DNA from: Xenopus tropicalis
Lineage: Eukaryota > Chordata > Amphibia > Anura > Pipidae
Length of the DNA: 64,000 nt
Assembly: GCF_000004195.4 (NCBI RefSeq)
Contig: NC_030677.2
Coordinates: 69,278,222-69,342,221, forward strand
Direction of reading: 5' to 3'
The notes under the pieces are model-generated. The model worked only from the letters and a program-made list of their open reading frames with translations. It searched no databases and was not told the origin of the DNA. Numbering within the stretch: position 1 is the stretch's first letter; every line of letters starts with the position of its first letter. Shown here one piece after another: positions 1 through 12,400 of the stretch. Both the position numbers and the translations under genes were made by a program.

Positions 1-358
1 ACACAAAAAAAGTTCCTCCAGCAGATCAAGATTTTCTGATATTTATCAATGTAACTTGTACCTTCTTGCTGGTATTCAGAATTCAGAATCTGTTGAAACT
101 CAAAATCTGTTGAAACTAAAAAGCATATTGAATGTTTTGATGTAAATCACCCCCACCTAACATACTGAACTGTATGGGTACCTAATGCAAGAAGAGAAGT
201 ACTTTTTGTGCATTGTCACACAATTGTCAGAATGAACATGAATAACGATAAATATTAGAAATTTTGATAGATTTGCACTTAAGATTCAACATCTCTAAGA
301 CAAGCTGAAATACCTCTTAACTATGTTTTTCCTTTCACTGCTGCTTGGATGTATTCAG
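1..358 (+). other. Intron, partial
   Basis: This stretch is AT-rich intron sequence ending in the acceptor TATTCAG at 352-358. I see no exon in it, and in particular no paralogous ZU5 exon of the type that precedes this point in other ankyrins. That exon must lie upstream of the window. Confidence 0.7.
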
Positions 359-457
359 TAAGCTACACCTTCCTACGGCTCCTCCCCCTCTAAATGAGGG
401 AGAAAGCTTGGTCAGTCGAATCCTTCAACTGGGACCTCCTGGGACCAAATTCCTTGG
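359..457 (+). CDS. ank2: ank2 exon: extra ZU5 exon
   Basis: The exon is 99 bp and starts with one base completing a Gly codon, then reads [20 protein letters not shown] and on to GTKFLG. It ends with two bases of a Gly codon before donor GTAGGA. As I recall, human ANK2 carries the same extra segment just before PVIVEIPHF. It looks like a diverged copy of the preceding ankyrin exon (a segment ending GAQFLG). Because it is phase 2-2 and a multiple of three, it can be skipped without breaking the frame. The following intron (458-1519, 1,062 bp) is AT-rich with nothing recognisable. Confidence 0.9.
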
Positions 458-3400
458 GTAGGAGAGACTTAAGATCAAGTTGATGGACGCTGGCCTCCCC
501 ATTTACCCTTTTGTTCTTCATTATTATATTTTCTTTTTCCAGTTTAACGTTTATAATGATGTTGTGTGTAATTTTTTTTGCAAACTTTCTAGAAAATGTA
601 GTATGCCAAGTGTTTTAATCTTTGTGACTTGCTCTTTTCATTTTAGTGTTACAGTATTTTGTTCCCTTTGTATTATTCAGTGGTGTTTTGTTTTGTTTGT
701 GCCTGAGCATGTGATTTTATTTATACTTGCCTTTAAAGTCTGGGGCAGAGCAACCTGGACTTTATCACTACACATCAGCAAATCAGCTAAAGTTATATTC
801 AGCTGGACCAGTCAAATGTTTGTTATTTGCGGCACATAAAAGTGCTATAGCTTTATAAACGGCTAATTTCCTAATATAGACCCTGTTTATATTATGAATG
901 TAAAATCTGTATAAAATGTATGTGAGGCCTAATCATAGCTGAAACCTTTAACATCATAATAACTAGTTCAGTAGGTCTGTTGACACCAGTGTGTGCTTCA
1001 CTAAAGAGGTAGTATACACTTTGTTTATCAAGGGCACAATAAATTGGGCTTGTGTTGAAGATGTATTCTGCCTGTCCTTTCAATTAAAAAAGAAAAGAGA
1101 GAATAGTTTGTTTTGAAATCATGTAATGAGTTTTGCCTAAATAAGACTTGCCCTTCCCAATCAGATTAACAGATAATGAGGAATCAAATTAGCAGTGTAT
1201 CTGTTTGCTGGTAATTTGATCAACTACCTTCTTCTCCTCCAGTTACTCAGCAGAACTAAAAAGATGCAAAAATAATGTATTTCATTTTCACTGCAGGCCC
1301 TGTTTAGTGCAAGAAATAATGAAAGCTATAGATATTATATTTTTTCTTAATTAAAACAATAGGCAAAAAGTATTTTTTTCTTAGCACAAGCCCTATCCAT
1401 TGAACTCATGTTGAACAACGAATATGCCTCTTACAGCAGCAGAGGGACTCCAGGTTGCTTTGCCTCAGTATATTCAGTTAGTGTTCCCTGAGGTAATAAT
1501 GGTGCATGTTGCTACCTAGGCCTGTAATAGTGGAAATCCCACATTTTGCGGCTCTGAGAGGAAAAGAGAGAGAACTTGTGATACTTCGCAGCGAGAGTGG
1601 AGACAACTGGAAAGAGCACTTTTGTGAATTTACAGAGGATGAGCTTAATGAGATACTCAATGGAATGGATGAAGGTAACACATTTGTTTCTGCTATTCAC
1701 ATTTAGGGAACATCGATAAGCCTGTTTCACATCCTGAATTCATCTCCGTGTTGAACATCTCAATTTCCTACTGCTATAACAAACATAATAACCCCAAAGT
1801 GCTTAAAATATACATGTATATCAGTAATAATATATAATTAATAATGTTACATTTTTTTTGTATTGGTGTGATACAGTTAAGTTTGAAGTTAACTTTAGGT
1901 GGGTACAGCAGTTGGTATGCATTCTCATAATGATTTCTTCCGCCATAGTTCTGGATTCGAACGAGGATCTTGAAAAGAAGCGCATTTGCCGCATTATCAC
2001 CAGGGACTTCCCACAGTATTTTGCAGTGGTGTCCCGTGTAAAACAGGACAACAACCTCATTGGACCTGAGGGTGGAATTTTGAGCAGCACTGTTGTCCCT
2101 CAAGTACAGGCTGTCTTTCCAGAAGGTGCCCTCACAAAAAGAATTCGCGTTGGTCTTCAGGTATGCAAATATTTATCACAGTTCACTGTCTGGCTTATAC
2201 ATCTCAATATTATATAAACTGTATTTTACAGAAGGGCCAAAGGTCCCTGGGGGACAAGAGGTGTAATGTTATTGGCTTACTAATAACCGTATCGGTGATA
2301 ACTTTTTGCTGTAATAATTAACATAACTGCAAGTTTCTCACACAGACAGACTCAATAAATGACATTACTCTGTATGCATTTAAAATGGGAGGTGAAATAT
2401 GCTCTTTTGTTAAAGGATTTAGTGTTTACTATATGTGACTTTCATTTGCCACACTTCACTTATTTGTCTGTCATTACTGAAGGGGAAAAACTAATTTGGG
2501 GAACTAAGGCGTTACTAGATACATGCTATATATCTTAATGGCCTTACCCTTCTGAAGGGGAATACAAATAAGTAATTACTAGACATATAGCATACAATTG
2601 CCGGAGTAAGACTGATTAAGGCTTTGTGGAAGCTATTTGACATTTACTGAATGATGAAATTAATTTAACCATGCTAACATTTTTATATTCTGCACATAAA
2701 GGCCCAACCAGTGATTGTTGAACTCGTAAAGAAGATCTTAGGCAACAAAGCCACCTTTAGCCCTATAGTTACTTTGGAACCAAGAAGACGGAAGTTCCAC
2801 AAGCCAATAACCATGACAATCCCTGTACCAAAAGCCTCCAGCGAGGCAATGCTAAATGGATATGGAGGGGAAACCCCTACATTAAGATTACTATGCAGTA
2901 TAACTGGTAAGTTTAATGCTGCAAACACGCATATTCATTGTGTATTTATTCATGTACTGTTAGATAACATTAGTTATTATTAGGTTGGATGGAAAAGTGA
3001 GGGTAAAAAAGGGTACACTGACAGTGGTCTGAATGCTTTAGTTTAATAGTGGCTTGGGGATCTCAGTTATACTACAACAGGAATTTCTTTTTTGCCACAA
3101 GCAGGCCCAGACAGGCAATTTGGAGATTCTGGCAAATGCCAGAGGGGTTTCTGTAAGATGCCACAGTCAGTCACTATTTAGTGGGCTGGTGGGGGCTGTT
3201 TGGACCTTTGTGTACTTTGAAGGCCAGGGTCTATTTTAAATCCCAGTCAAGACCTGGCCACAAGCTCAATAATGCTATATACAATTTCACTATACGTACT
3301 GCTACAAAAGGCCAAATCATCAGGTTAAAGCCATAAAGCTTGCGAAAGAGAACTTCTTGAAGTGACTATTTTCTTATGATTTCTAGGTGGTACCACCCCT

Positions 3401-6400
3401 GCACAGTGGGAAGATATCACTGGAACAACTCCTCTTACATTCGTTAATGAATGCGTTTCTTTTACTACTAATGTATCAGCCAGGTAAATGAATGTAATAA
3501 TTATCTTCCTCGCACAGATTATTTAATGGGCATTTTGCATTATGCAGAAAATGGTAAGTTTCTGTTTATTGCAAAGAAAAATACAGCTTAATAAACAAAG
3601 CCCAAGAGTATTTGCCCAAGATTTTAAAGAATGTATTTGTGTGGCTGAGCACACCAAGACCCCTCAGATATTTATTGAAATCTGCCTGGGTAAATTCAAT
3701 TTCTTATGGGATTTCATGTCAGAACAACCTTATATATGCACACATGTCCAAAGAACACATCATGCTTCTTTTCCTTTCTCCTTGTACTCTTTTTTTTCCA
3801 TTTGTGTCTCTTCTGGCCCACAATGCCAACTACTGTACTTTAAGTAACAACAAATATGTTTTATTGCTATCATACATTCTAAAAAGAGGTAATGGAGGAT
3901 CAGTTGCATAGTTATCTATGACTATTCTCTGTACATTAAGGATTAGCTTAGTGGGACAATTCTAGAAGCAAGTTTGTTGTTTCTTTTTCAAATATACATA
4001 ATTTGTTGGGGGTGTTGGGGGCTCCTCGGGGGAAGGGGGGTTTGAAGGCAGCTGGGCCATTGGGGGATGCAGGGGCCCTGCACCCCCCAGTCTGACCCTG
4101 CACAAAATCTACTATAGTTTATATAAACAAACCTGCTCTGTAGCCACGAGGGTAGCCTGTGAGGATTCACCCTGAAGCTCAGTGACCTGCAAGTAACAAA
4201 AAAAATATTTGATATTTAAAAATGAAGCAATAGAGCAAGACCTATATTATAGTTGTATATATAAGAAATAGATTGGGAGATCTGTAATTTTAGTTATATT
4301 TTTTCACATTCCTTATGGCTTTACCCTTTTCGCAGGTTCTGGTTAATAGACTGCCGGCAAATCCAAGAGTCAGTTACTTTTGCTGGCCAAGTGTATAGAG
4401 AAATTATATGTGTGCCATACATGGCCAAATTTGTTGTATTTGCCAAATCCCAAGATCCCATTGAAGCCCGCCTGCGATGCTTTTGCATGACAGATGACAA
4501 AGTGGACAAGACATTAGAACAGCAGGAGAATTTTGCAGAGGTTGCCAGAAGCAGAGATGTAGAGGTAAGCGGCTATGTCTGATGTTATAAATTTAATACA
4601 GCATTCTTACATCTGTATAGTTTGTTTACTAATCAGCCACCACTACTTATGGCTACTGCCACACAGGGTTGATTCGCTGCAGATAAGCCAAATATCAGGC
4701 CCCTACATCAGCATCTGCCTTTTCCTGGGTGCAGGCACACTTTCTTGTTTTTTGGGCCAGTCTCTGCCTCATGTGGCTGCACTGCTACTGCCAATGCTGT
4801 ACCTACCTGCATTTAGACACAGGAGCATACAGGAGCGAATCCATTTCTCTCGGTATGCCTACAAAACACAAAAACAGACCTTATGCTTAGTGTGCCCTAG
4901 AGCATAGGGTCATAGGTTTTTCCCACCTATTTATCTGTCCTGGGATTTCCCATGGTGAATGCAGTTGTAACAAATTCTGCCCCATCTGTGCACTTAGAGG
5001 CTGAGGAAAAGGTGGAATTAAGTGGTTTGGCTTTTCTACCCTGGCATAGATACAGCAGTGCAGGAAAGGCTTGCTTTTCAGCAAGCGGATGCTCAAGAAA
5101 CCTAACTTTTAGTTAAATAGAATCCATTCAGATGTCTTCTGGCATTGGTTTTTCTGCTTGTCAGCATTAGTGAATAAATTCCATTTAACTATGGACAGTA
5201 CACCGTCTGTGCCATGGGCTTTGCATTAGTGAAACAGAAGACATTATTTGACTTGCCTTACTATAAAATACGTCATTTTTTTCTTTATCTTTTTTCTTTT
5301 AGGTGCTTGAAGGAAAACCTATCTATGTAGACTGTTTTGGCAATTTGGTACCACTAACAAAGAGTGGCCAACATCATATATTTAGCTTCTATGCCTTTAA
5401 AGAAAATCGGCTACCATTATTTGTTAAGGTAAATAAAAATACCATTTCAGGAAATGTTTAGGGGCTTGCTGTCATTCTGTGTAGGAAATACACTAAATCC
5501 AGGATTTGGTTTGGTTTCTGAGCAGATTGTAGCACTTTTTGCAGGATTCAGATGAATTTTAAGCTTTTAGACAAATTGAATCTGACTTAAAGTCGCGATT
5601 CTTAAAATTATCTCCAATTTGAATATGTTAGTATATAAGGTTAGGATTCTGATTTAGTTTGGTATTTTGCCTAATACTTTTTAAAAGATGCTGTATTTAT
5701 CAGACTCTAAAAAAAAATCATTGACTCAATGCATTCCATAGTCTAACTCTAACACACCACATGAAAACTAAATTTAAGTTTAAGCTAGCTAAACTTTACC
5801 CATGTTGCTACATAATTACCCCCATTTCCTCTATTCTTTACTTTCCATGATGGATAGGTATGTGAGGGTCTAAAGGGGACTGAAATCCTTGATGCAACCA
5901 TAGACTACATCCATAAGCCACTACCAATACTGCCCTGTTTGCCATACTTTTATAAAAGCAGATTTAGCAGGTAGCATCTGGTGCTGTTCAGTTCATAGAG
6001 AAAGCAGACCCCTGGGCTGTTGCGGGGGGCCCAGACCGCGAGGTCTGCTTCCTCCATAGCTGCTCTCCTTGTTGAAGTTATGCATGTCTGCTGCTTAGCA
6101 TTTGTAGAGGGCGCGCATAACTTTGGCGTGCACATAAAATCAACCAGGGAGAGGGCGGCAAATAAGTACCTGTGTGCACTGGGCCCTTCTAAAGATTTTG
6201 TTTTAGTTGGGCCCGGTATGTAATTATCTATTTCATAGCAGGGCACCAAAGCAGGACTGCTGCAGCTAATGCATTTTTCCTTCCTTTTTCACTTTGAGTT
6301 TGCACTTTCACAGCATGTGAAGTTGTAACTAAGCTGCCAAATATATATATATATATGTGTGGGTGTTTGTCATGAAGGGGTTAAAAGGCAAATTCATGTG

Positions 6401-9400
6401 AACTTTCTTTTCCTACTTCAAGGGGAGAAAAATGAACATAAAGATTGTTTGTGTTCTTAACTAAATGATAATAGTGATTTGTACAAAGGTAACCTGTTGG
6501 TTTAACTGCAAGTCGTTAAGGATAATTTCAGTCCACTTTCTATCAGTGCATAGAAAAACACGGTCAATATTTTTGACAAAAAATCACGGAAATGTTCCCT
6601 TATTTAAGTGTATTTTAAATAATTTCCAGAACCAAATTTTACCTCAGTTTCGCCAAAAGAGGGCACCATTACACCACACATTTTATGTCCTATCTTTTGC
6701 ATTAGGTGCGAGATACCACTCAGGAACCCTGTGGACGCCTGTCATTCATGAAGGAGCCAAAATCTACACGAGGCCTTGTATATCAAGCCATTTGCAATTT
6801 GAATATTACATTGCCACTTTATAATAAGGTATGGTACAAGTCCTGAGAATAGTGTTTGTGTCCCACCCTTTCCCCCTAACAATGCTCATTGCAGTGTTCA
6901 TATATGTATGGTATCTATGGGAATGCTTGGAAACTGGGGTTTTCTGAAATAAATATAGGGTTCCATAATCTGTTGCCCAATTCCTAAAAGTGATAAAAAA
7001 ACATTGAAATGTTAAAAAAAACAGAATTGTTTTGTTGTCAATATAGATTTAAGGTAGCATAGCTATCATCAAGTTCAAGATTCTCGTCAATTACTACAAA
7101 GAAAAAGCAAATAGTTAAATAAAAATTTCTTGTTTCAATAGAAGTGTATTGGAAATAGTGCCATACCATATGTCTTAGCTTTCTGGATAATGGGTTTCTC
7201 ATCAAATAAGGTTTAATTTTCCTGTCAACATTATATGTCCAAGTAACTTTACCATCTTCTTGCTACTAGTGTATCTTGAAACAATTGGACAACAGTACAG
7301 GTTTTAGGCCTGGAACTCTTCTAATTTAAACGTCCATGTCCCCAGTAACCATTTATCCTGCATCAAACAACTTATATTCCTCAACTGCATTAGGCAGAGA
7401 CAATTTTTTTTGTTACCAGACTGCACTCTTTATATAAGTATAATGTAGAGTGCTGATTGTCTTTGTATATGAGATGCTCTCTTACTGGGACATGGGTCTG
7501 GGCCACCAATTATTATGCCCCATTATGGTTCAAGTCAAATTCATGATCAAATGCCTTCTTACTTTTCATCTCATAAGCAGCAGTACTTTCATGCATTCAG
7601 ACCACAGCTGTTCAAGATACAATTTAAAACCTACTGTTTTAATTTTAGTCTTTAGTCCAGAGATACTGATTTATAAAAGAATAGTAAAGCAAAGAGATCC
7701 GTAAGATCCTTATGCAGTAAAAACCACGGGTCCCAAACTTTCCATATCTGTATTCATATGCATGAATAATAAAGACCTTGCCAATGTGTTTATATGATTT
7801 ACCTCAAATTCCTTAAAATTTCACTCCCTGTTGAAATGCTGTTTTTTTTTCTTTTCCTTATTTGTCATTTCTCCTTCCTCAAATTGTGGATGAAAGGAAT
7901 CAGAATCAGACCAAGAGCCAGAGGATGAGGTATCATATCTGTCATATCTGTCTGTTTTATATTTTTATATATCTATATGTATAAATGTTAAAGCTTTATA
8001 TTCATGAATCTATTAATGTTTAGTGGGTTTGGACCCTATATGCTATTAAATTCTCTAGTCACAAGGCATAGATTAGTTCGTTTATGATTGTCTGAATGCT
8101 CCAGCTGAACTAAATTGGGGTGGGATGATAGTCCATCCAACAGCATGTGGGCCTGTATTATTGTTCTAACAATGGTTTTATGTAAAATATTCACATAGGT
8201 AGAAAGATAGATAATGTAGAAAGGTATATGCCTAGAAATATAGACAAATACTGTATCTAAAAATAAACCTGTTATTGTATTTTAACATTGTTATTATAAT
8301 TGCCTTTTCCCTTTTTCTAGGGGACGATAACATCAGACAAAAGTAAGTGGAAAGATAATTATATTCATAAATGTAGCAAATTAGAACTGAATGTATTTTT
8401 AAGTTATGCATGCTAATTGCTGAGAGATCAGGCTATTCCTCACTACACTGGTCCCTAATTACTAACACTGCTAAGATAAAATTGACACATGTAACACAAT
8501 CTAGGTATATAAGCTTTAACATAAGTAACCCTAAATAGATTTTTCCATGTACTGACTTTTCCTTTAACCTTTCCCATTGCTTCTGCTACAAACCCTATTT
8601 ATTTTTTGCTTTGTCGTGCATCTTTTGACATAACATTGTCGTCTCATTTACTATCTGAATGACAGTATCAGTTTTTAGCGCTAGAATCCTTAGCATCATG
8701 TGTTTAACTGCTTTTCCAATGAACACGTTGATGCTTAATAAACTAGATACTGTCTTAATGCTTTAGATTCCTGACAACATTACTGTGGTGAAGTCTCTAT
8801 GGTTTCTTCATTTCAATAAAAAATGTCTAGTAATTATTTTCAAATAAAGAAGTAGAAATATAAGCTGTCACAATAATTAAGTCAGGTAAGATAACAATAT
8901 GAATTACTTTGTTGTAATAGTTTTAATATCTATTTTATTCATAAGGAAGTAGGAATAAATCATTATTTATTCTCCCACATTGACTCTGCAGATTCACTTT
9001 AAAGGAGAAGGAAAGGCTTATTCACTTGGGGTTGCCAAAATGTTAGGCACCCCCAAGTGACTTTAATTGCTTACCTTGTACCCCGGGGGCTGGTGCCCCT
9101 GTTAGGAGAAAACCGCACCAGCCCAGGGTAGCTGCCAGCGCTTCCTCCTTCCGTGTTTCTTCTGTGGCGAAATCCCTGGGCCGGCGCATGCACAGTAGAG
9201 TGAAAAGCCGACTTTGTTGTTAAAGTCCAGCTTTTCAATCAAATGCGCAAGCGCGCCAACGCGGAAGAAGGAAGCGCTCGCAGTTACCCCGGGCTGGTGC
9301 TGTTCTCAGGGGCACTAGCCCGGGGTACAATGTAAGCGATTAAAGTCACTTGGGGGTGCCTAACATTTTGGCCCCCCCAAGTGACTTAGCCTTTCCTTCT

Positions 9401-12400
9401 CCTTTAAAGAATAGCTTTTATAAGAAGTTATGCTAGCATTATTTGATAAAAATCTGAATATATCTGAATAGGGTTAATGCAGAGTGTAAACGGTGTCCTT
9501 TATATACTGATATGGATTATATGGAGTCCAGATGATCTCTTTTTCAGTCTCTGAAAGATAAGCCAGTGAGTAGGAAAACCTTCATAAACTCACTGGGTCA
9601 GCAAAAGTTAGATTTCATAAGAGCTCAGAACAAGAAGTCTGCATAAAAAATCCCCCCCCCCCCGGCAATAGAAAATATTGCCAGACATAAAAGTGTTTGA
9701 ACTAAATAACAGTTAGCAAAGAGCACTCCATTGTATTACCAGTATACAAAATCCATACTTTTTGCTTCATTTTAATTGCTTTCCTACTAAAATGTAGCTT
9801 TTGTATTAATAACTATTAATAATGGAAAGTGATATCCCTTGCTAAAGCACACTCAAGATTTTAGGCAGTGAAATGTCAGTTATACAGCAATAGATTTTTT
9901 TATTCTAGTTAATTTAAGCAGGGAATACATAAATATTATGGTGACAGCTAAGTGTCATATTGCTAGTTAAAACATCATTTGTTTAGGCTATTTGATGCTA
10001 TAAAGTAAATGTCTTCAACCCTTCACCACAAAATGTTGTAAATTTATTTTCATGTCATAATTTTTGGGTTTAACCCTACATATTATCTGCCTGTAGTTCC
10101 TTTGCTTTGCATGGAAATAACTTGACTTACATATACTGTGCGTGTGTTCAGTGTGAGAGTTTCGGTTTCTTTTGTTGCTGTACATAACATCTTGTATTTC
10201 AAATCACTTTTGTGTTAATTCATGGTTACTCCTTTCTTTCCTTTGGTTGTCCAAACCACACCTTATGTCCTCCAAAAATTGAGGTTGCTCCAAGGAAAGG
10301 AACATACCTCTAGATTAAAAAAAGTTACAAGATTCCTTCGTAGATGAAATGCCGGTTTGTAGCTGATTCAGATTTTACCATTTTATCGCCAGTTCCTTCG
10401 CTGCATGAGAGGATTTTCAATTACTTTTAAATATGTCAGTTTGCAATGGCACATACATATGTTCTTTGACAAATGTTTCTTGTGTTTGGACGGTTAAAAG
10501 TAAAATGCATATATAAATTATCTTATGGGGTTGGTGGAGTGGGAATGAAAAGGTTTATCTTTTATTAGAAAATAATGTTCATTTATAAACACTAATAAAA
10601 ACTATTGCTCTTCTCTGGCAGAAAGCCTCTCAGGCAGCAAAAGGATTTACTGACAATAGACTGGCACACAAAATCATTCCTTCCTCTGTATGTGTTAGCA
10701 TTACAAATATGACAATCTGTTTCTATATACTTTATCTGATTTTCTAACGCTTTGCTACCACTGGCTTTCTCTTAGAGGCAATCGACAATCAACAATTATT
10801 ATGCTTGGTTATTTAATTTATTTATTTCTATTTATTTTAATGGAGCATTGGCGTATAACCTTTGTACAATCTTGAGATGCCTTTAATATCAATGATTTTT
10901 TCTTTCTGTTTATTATTTATCCATTTGTTGTTTTGTCTCAGAATTGTTATCAATGTTTTGGTGTATGGGTGAATGTGACCTAGTATGGATTTTAAGCAAG
11001 TTATTTCCTGCCAATTTTCCTTCCCAGATTCCTTTTTTTTTAGCATGGTCAAAGCCGTTTCTTGGATCCACCAGTCATACCAATCCATTGCATTCACCAC
11101 TCTTCCACTTGAACAAATATGTGACTATTCTAATCATGATTACATTATTCAGTCTGTTTTGATTATCATTTTATTTTAATATTTCTCATTCACCTCAAAG
11201 ATGATGAAGAGACAGAATCCACAGAAACTTCCATTCTGAAAAGCCATCTTGTTAATGATGTGCCAGTTCTGGCAAGCCCAGATTTGCTGTCTGAAGTATG
11301 TGAGATGAAGCAAGATTTGATTAAAATGACTGCAATTCTGACTACAGACTCTGCTCAGAAGGCAGGTTCTCTCAAGGCAAAAGATATTGACAAAGGAGAT
11401 GAGGATCCAGGAGAACCTTTTGAAATTGTTGAAAAGGTGAAGGAAGATCTTGAAAAAGTTAATAAAATCTTAAGAACCGGAACTTATGCTAAGGAAGAAT
11501 CATTTACTGAGGGAGCCCAAGCTTTGTGGCCTTACAAAAAAGAAGAATGGGTAATTCTTAGTGATGAAGAAGTCCAGGAAGCTAAATTAAATGCTCATCT
11601 TGAAGTTGAGGAAATACCATGTATAGAAGTTAGAATTGACAGGGGTGAAAAGACAAAGATAAAAACTAATAATACAGAAATTGTGAACTATCTCACAGAT
11701 GACTTAAATGCCTATATCCCTGACCAAGAAGTAACACTAACAAGTCAAATGCAAAGAAAAGAACAACGCAAAATACCTTTGGAGATTAAAAAACCTATTA
11801 GACGAAAATTGAGGGAAAGGCAGAAAGAAGAAGAAAGACAAGGACTAACAAAATTTAGTTCAGAAGAATCATTAGATGGTGAAATATGTCCACTGGCCAC
11901 TGCTGTTACAGATGCTAAAGATGTATCACCTTCAGTTGAGGAAACACCTATTGGATCAATAAAAGATAAAGTTAAAGTACTTCAAAAACAAGTTGAGGAA
12001 GAGCAAAAGGTATTAAAAGATGAAATAGGTCTTATTGCAACTGCAATTGTAGATGCTAAGAAGATATCACCTGTAATTGAAGAGACACCTATTGGATCAA
12101 TTAAAGATAAAGTCAAAGCTCTTCAAAAACAAGTTGATGAAGAGCAAAAGGCATTAGATGGTAAAATAGGCCTTAATGTATCTGCTGTTACAGAGAAAGT
12201 ATCATCTGTAATTGAGGAGACACCTATTGGATCCATAAAAGATAAAGTTAAAGCTTTTCAAAGACAAGCTGACTCAGAGCAAAAGACATTCAGTGATAAA
12301 CTAGATCTTACTGTAACTGCTATTGCAGGTGCTCCTGACATATCACCTGTAATTGAGGAGACACCAATTGGATCAATAAAAGAAAAAGTAAAAACTCTTC

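Noticed and set aside
480..839. 119-codon plus-strand frame just after the first exon
   Set aside because: It is a hydrophobic, Phe-rich frame in T-rich intron sequence, with no family resemblance.
3542..3911. Overlapping 99-101-codon frames in the intron after 3483
   Set aside because: There is no splice support or protein resemblance; the frames are T-rich intron.
8343..11200. Hidden Ser-rich alternative exon (RRQSFASLALRKRYS type) between the 22-bp exon and the giant exon
   Set aside because: I scanned for that protein phrase and found no matching frame in this intron.
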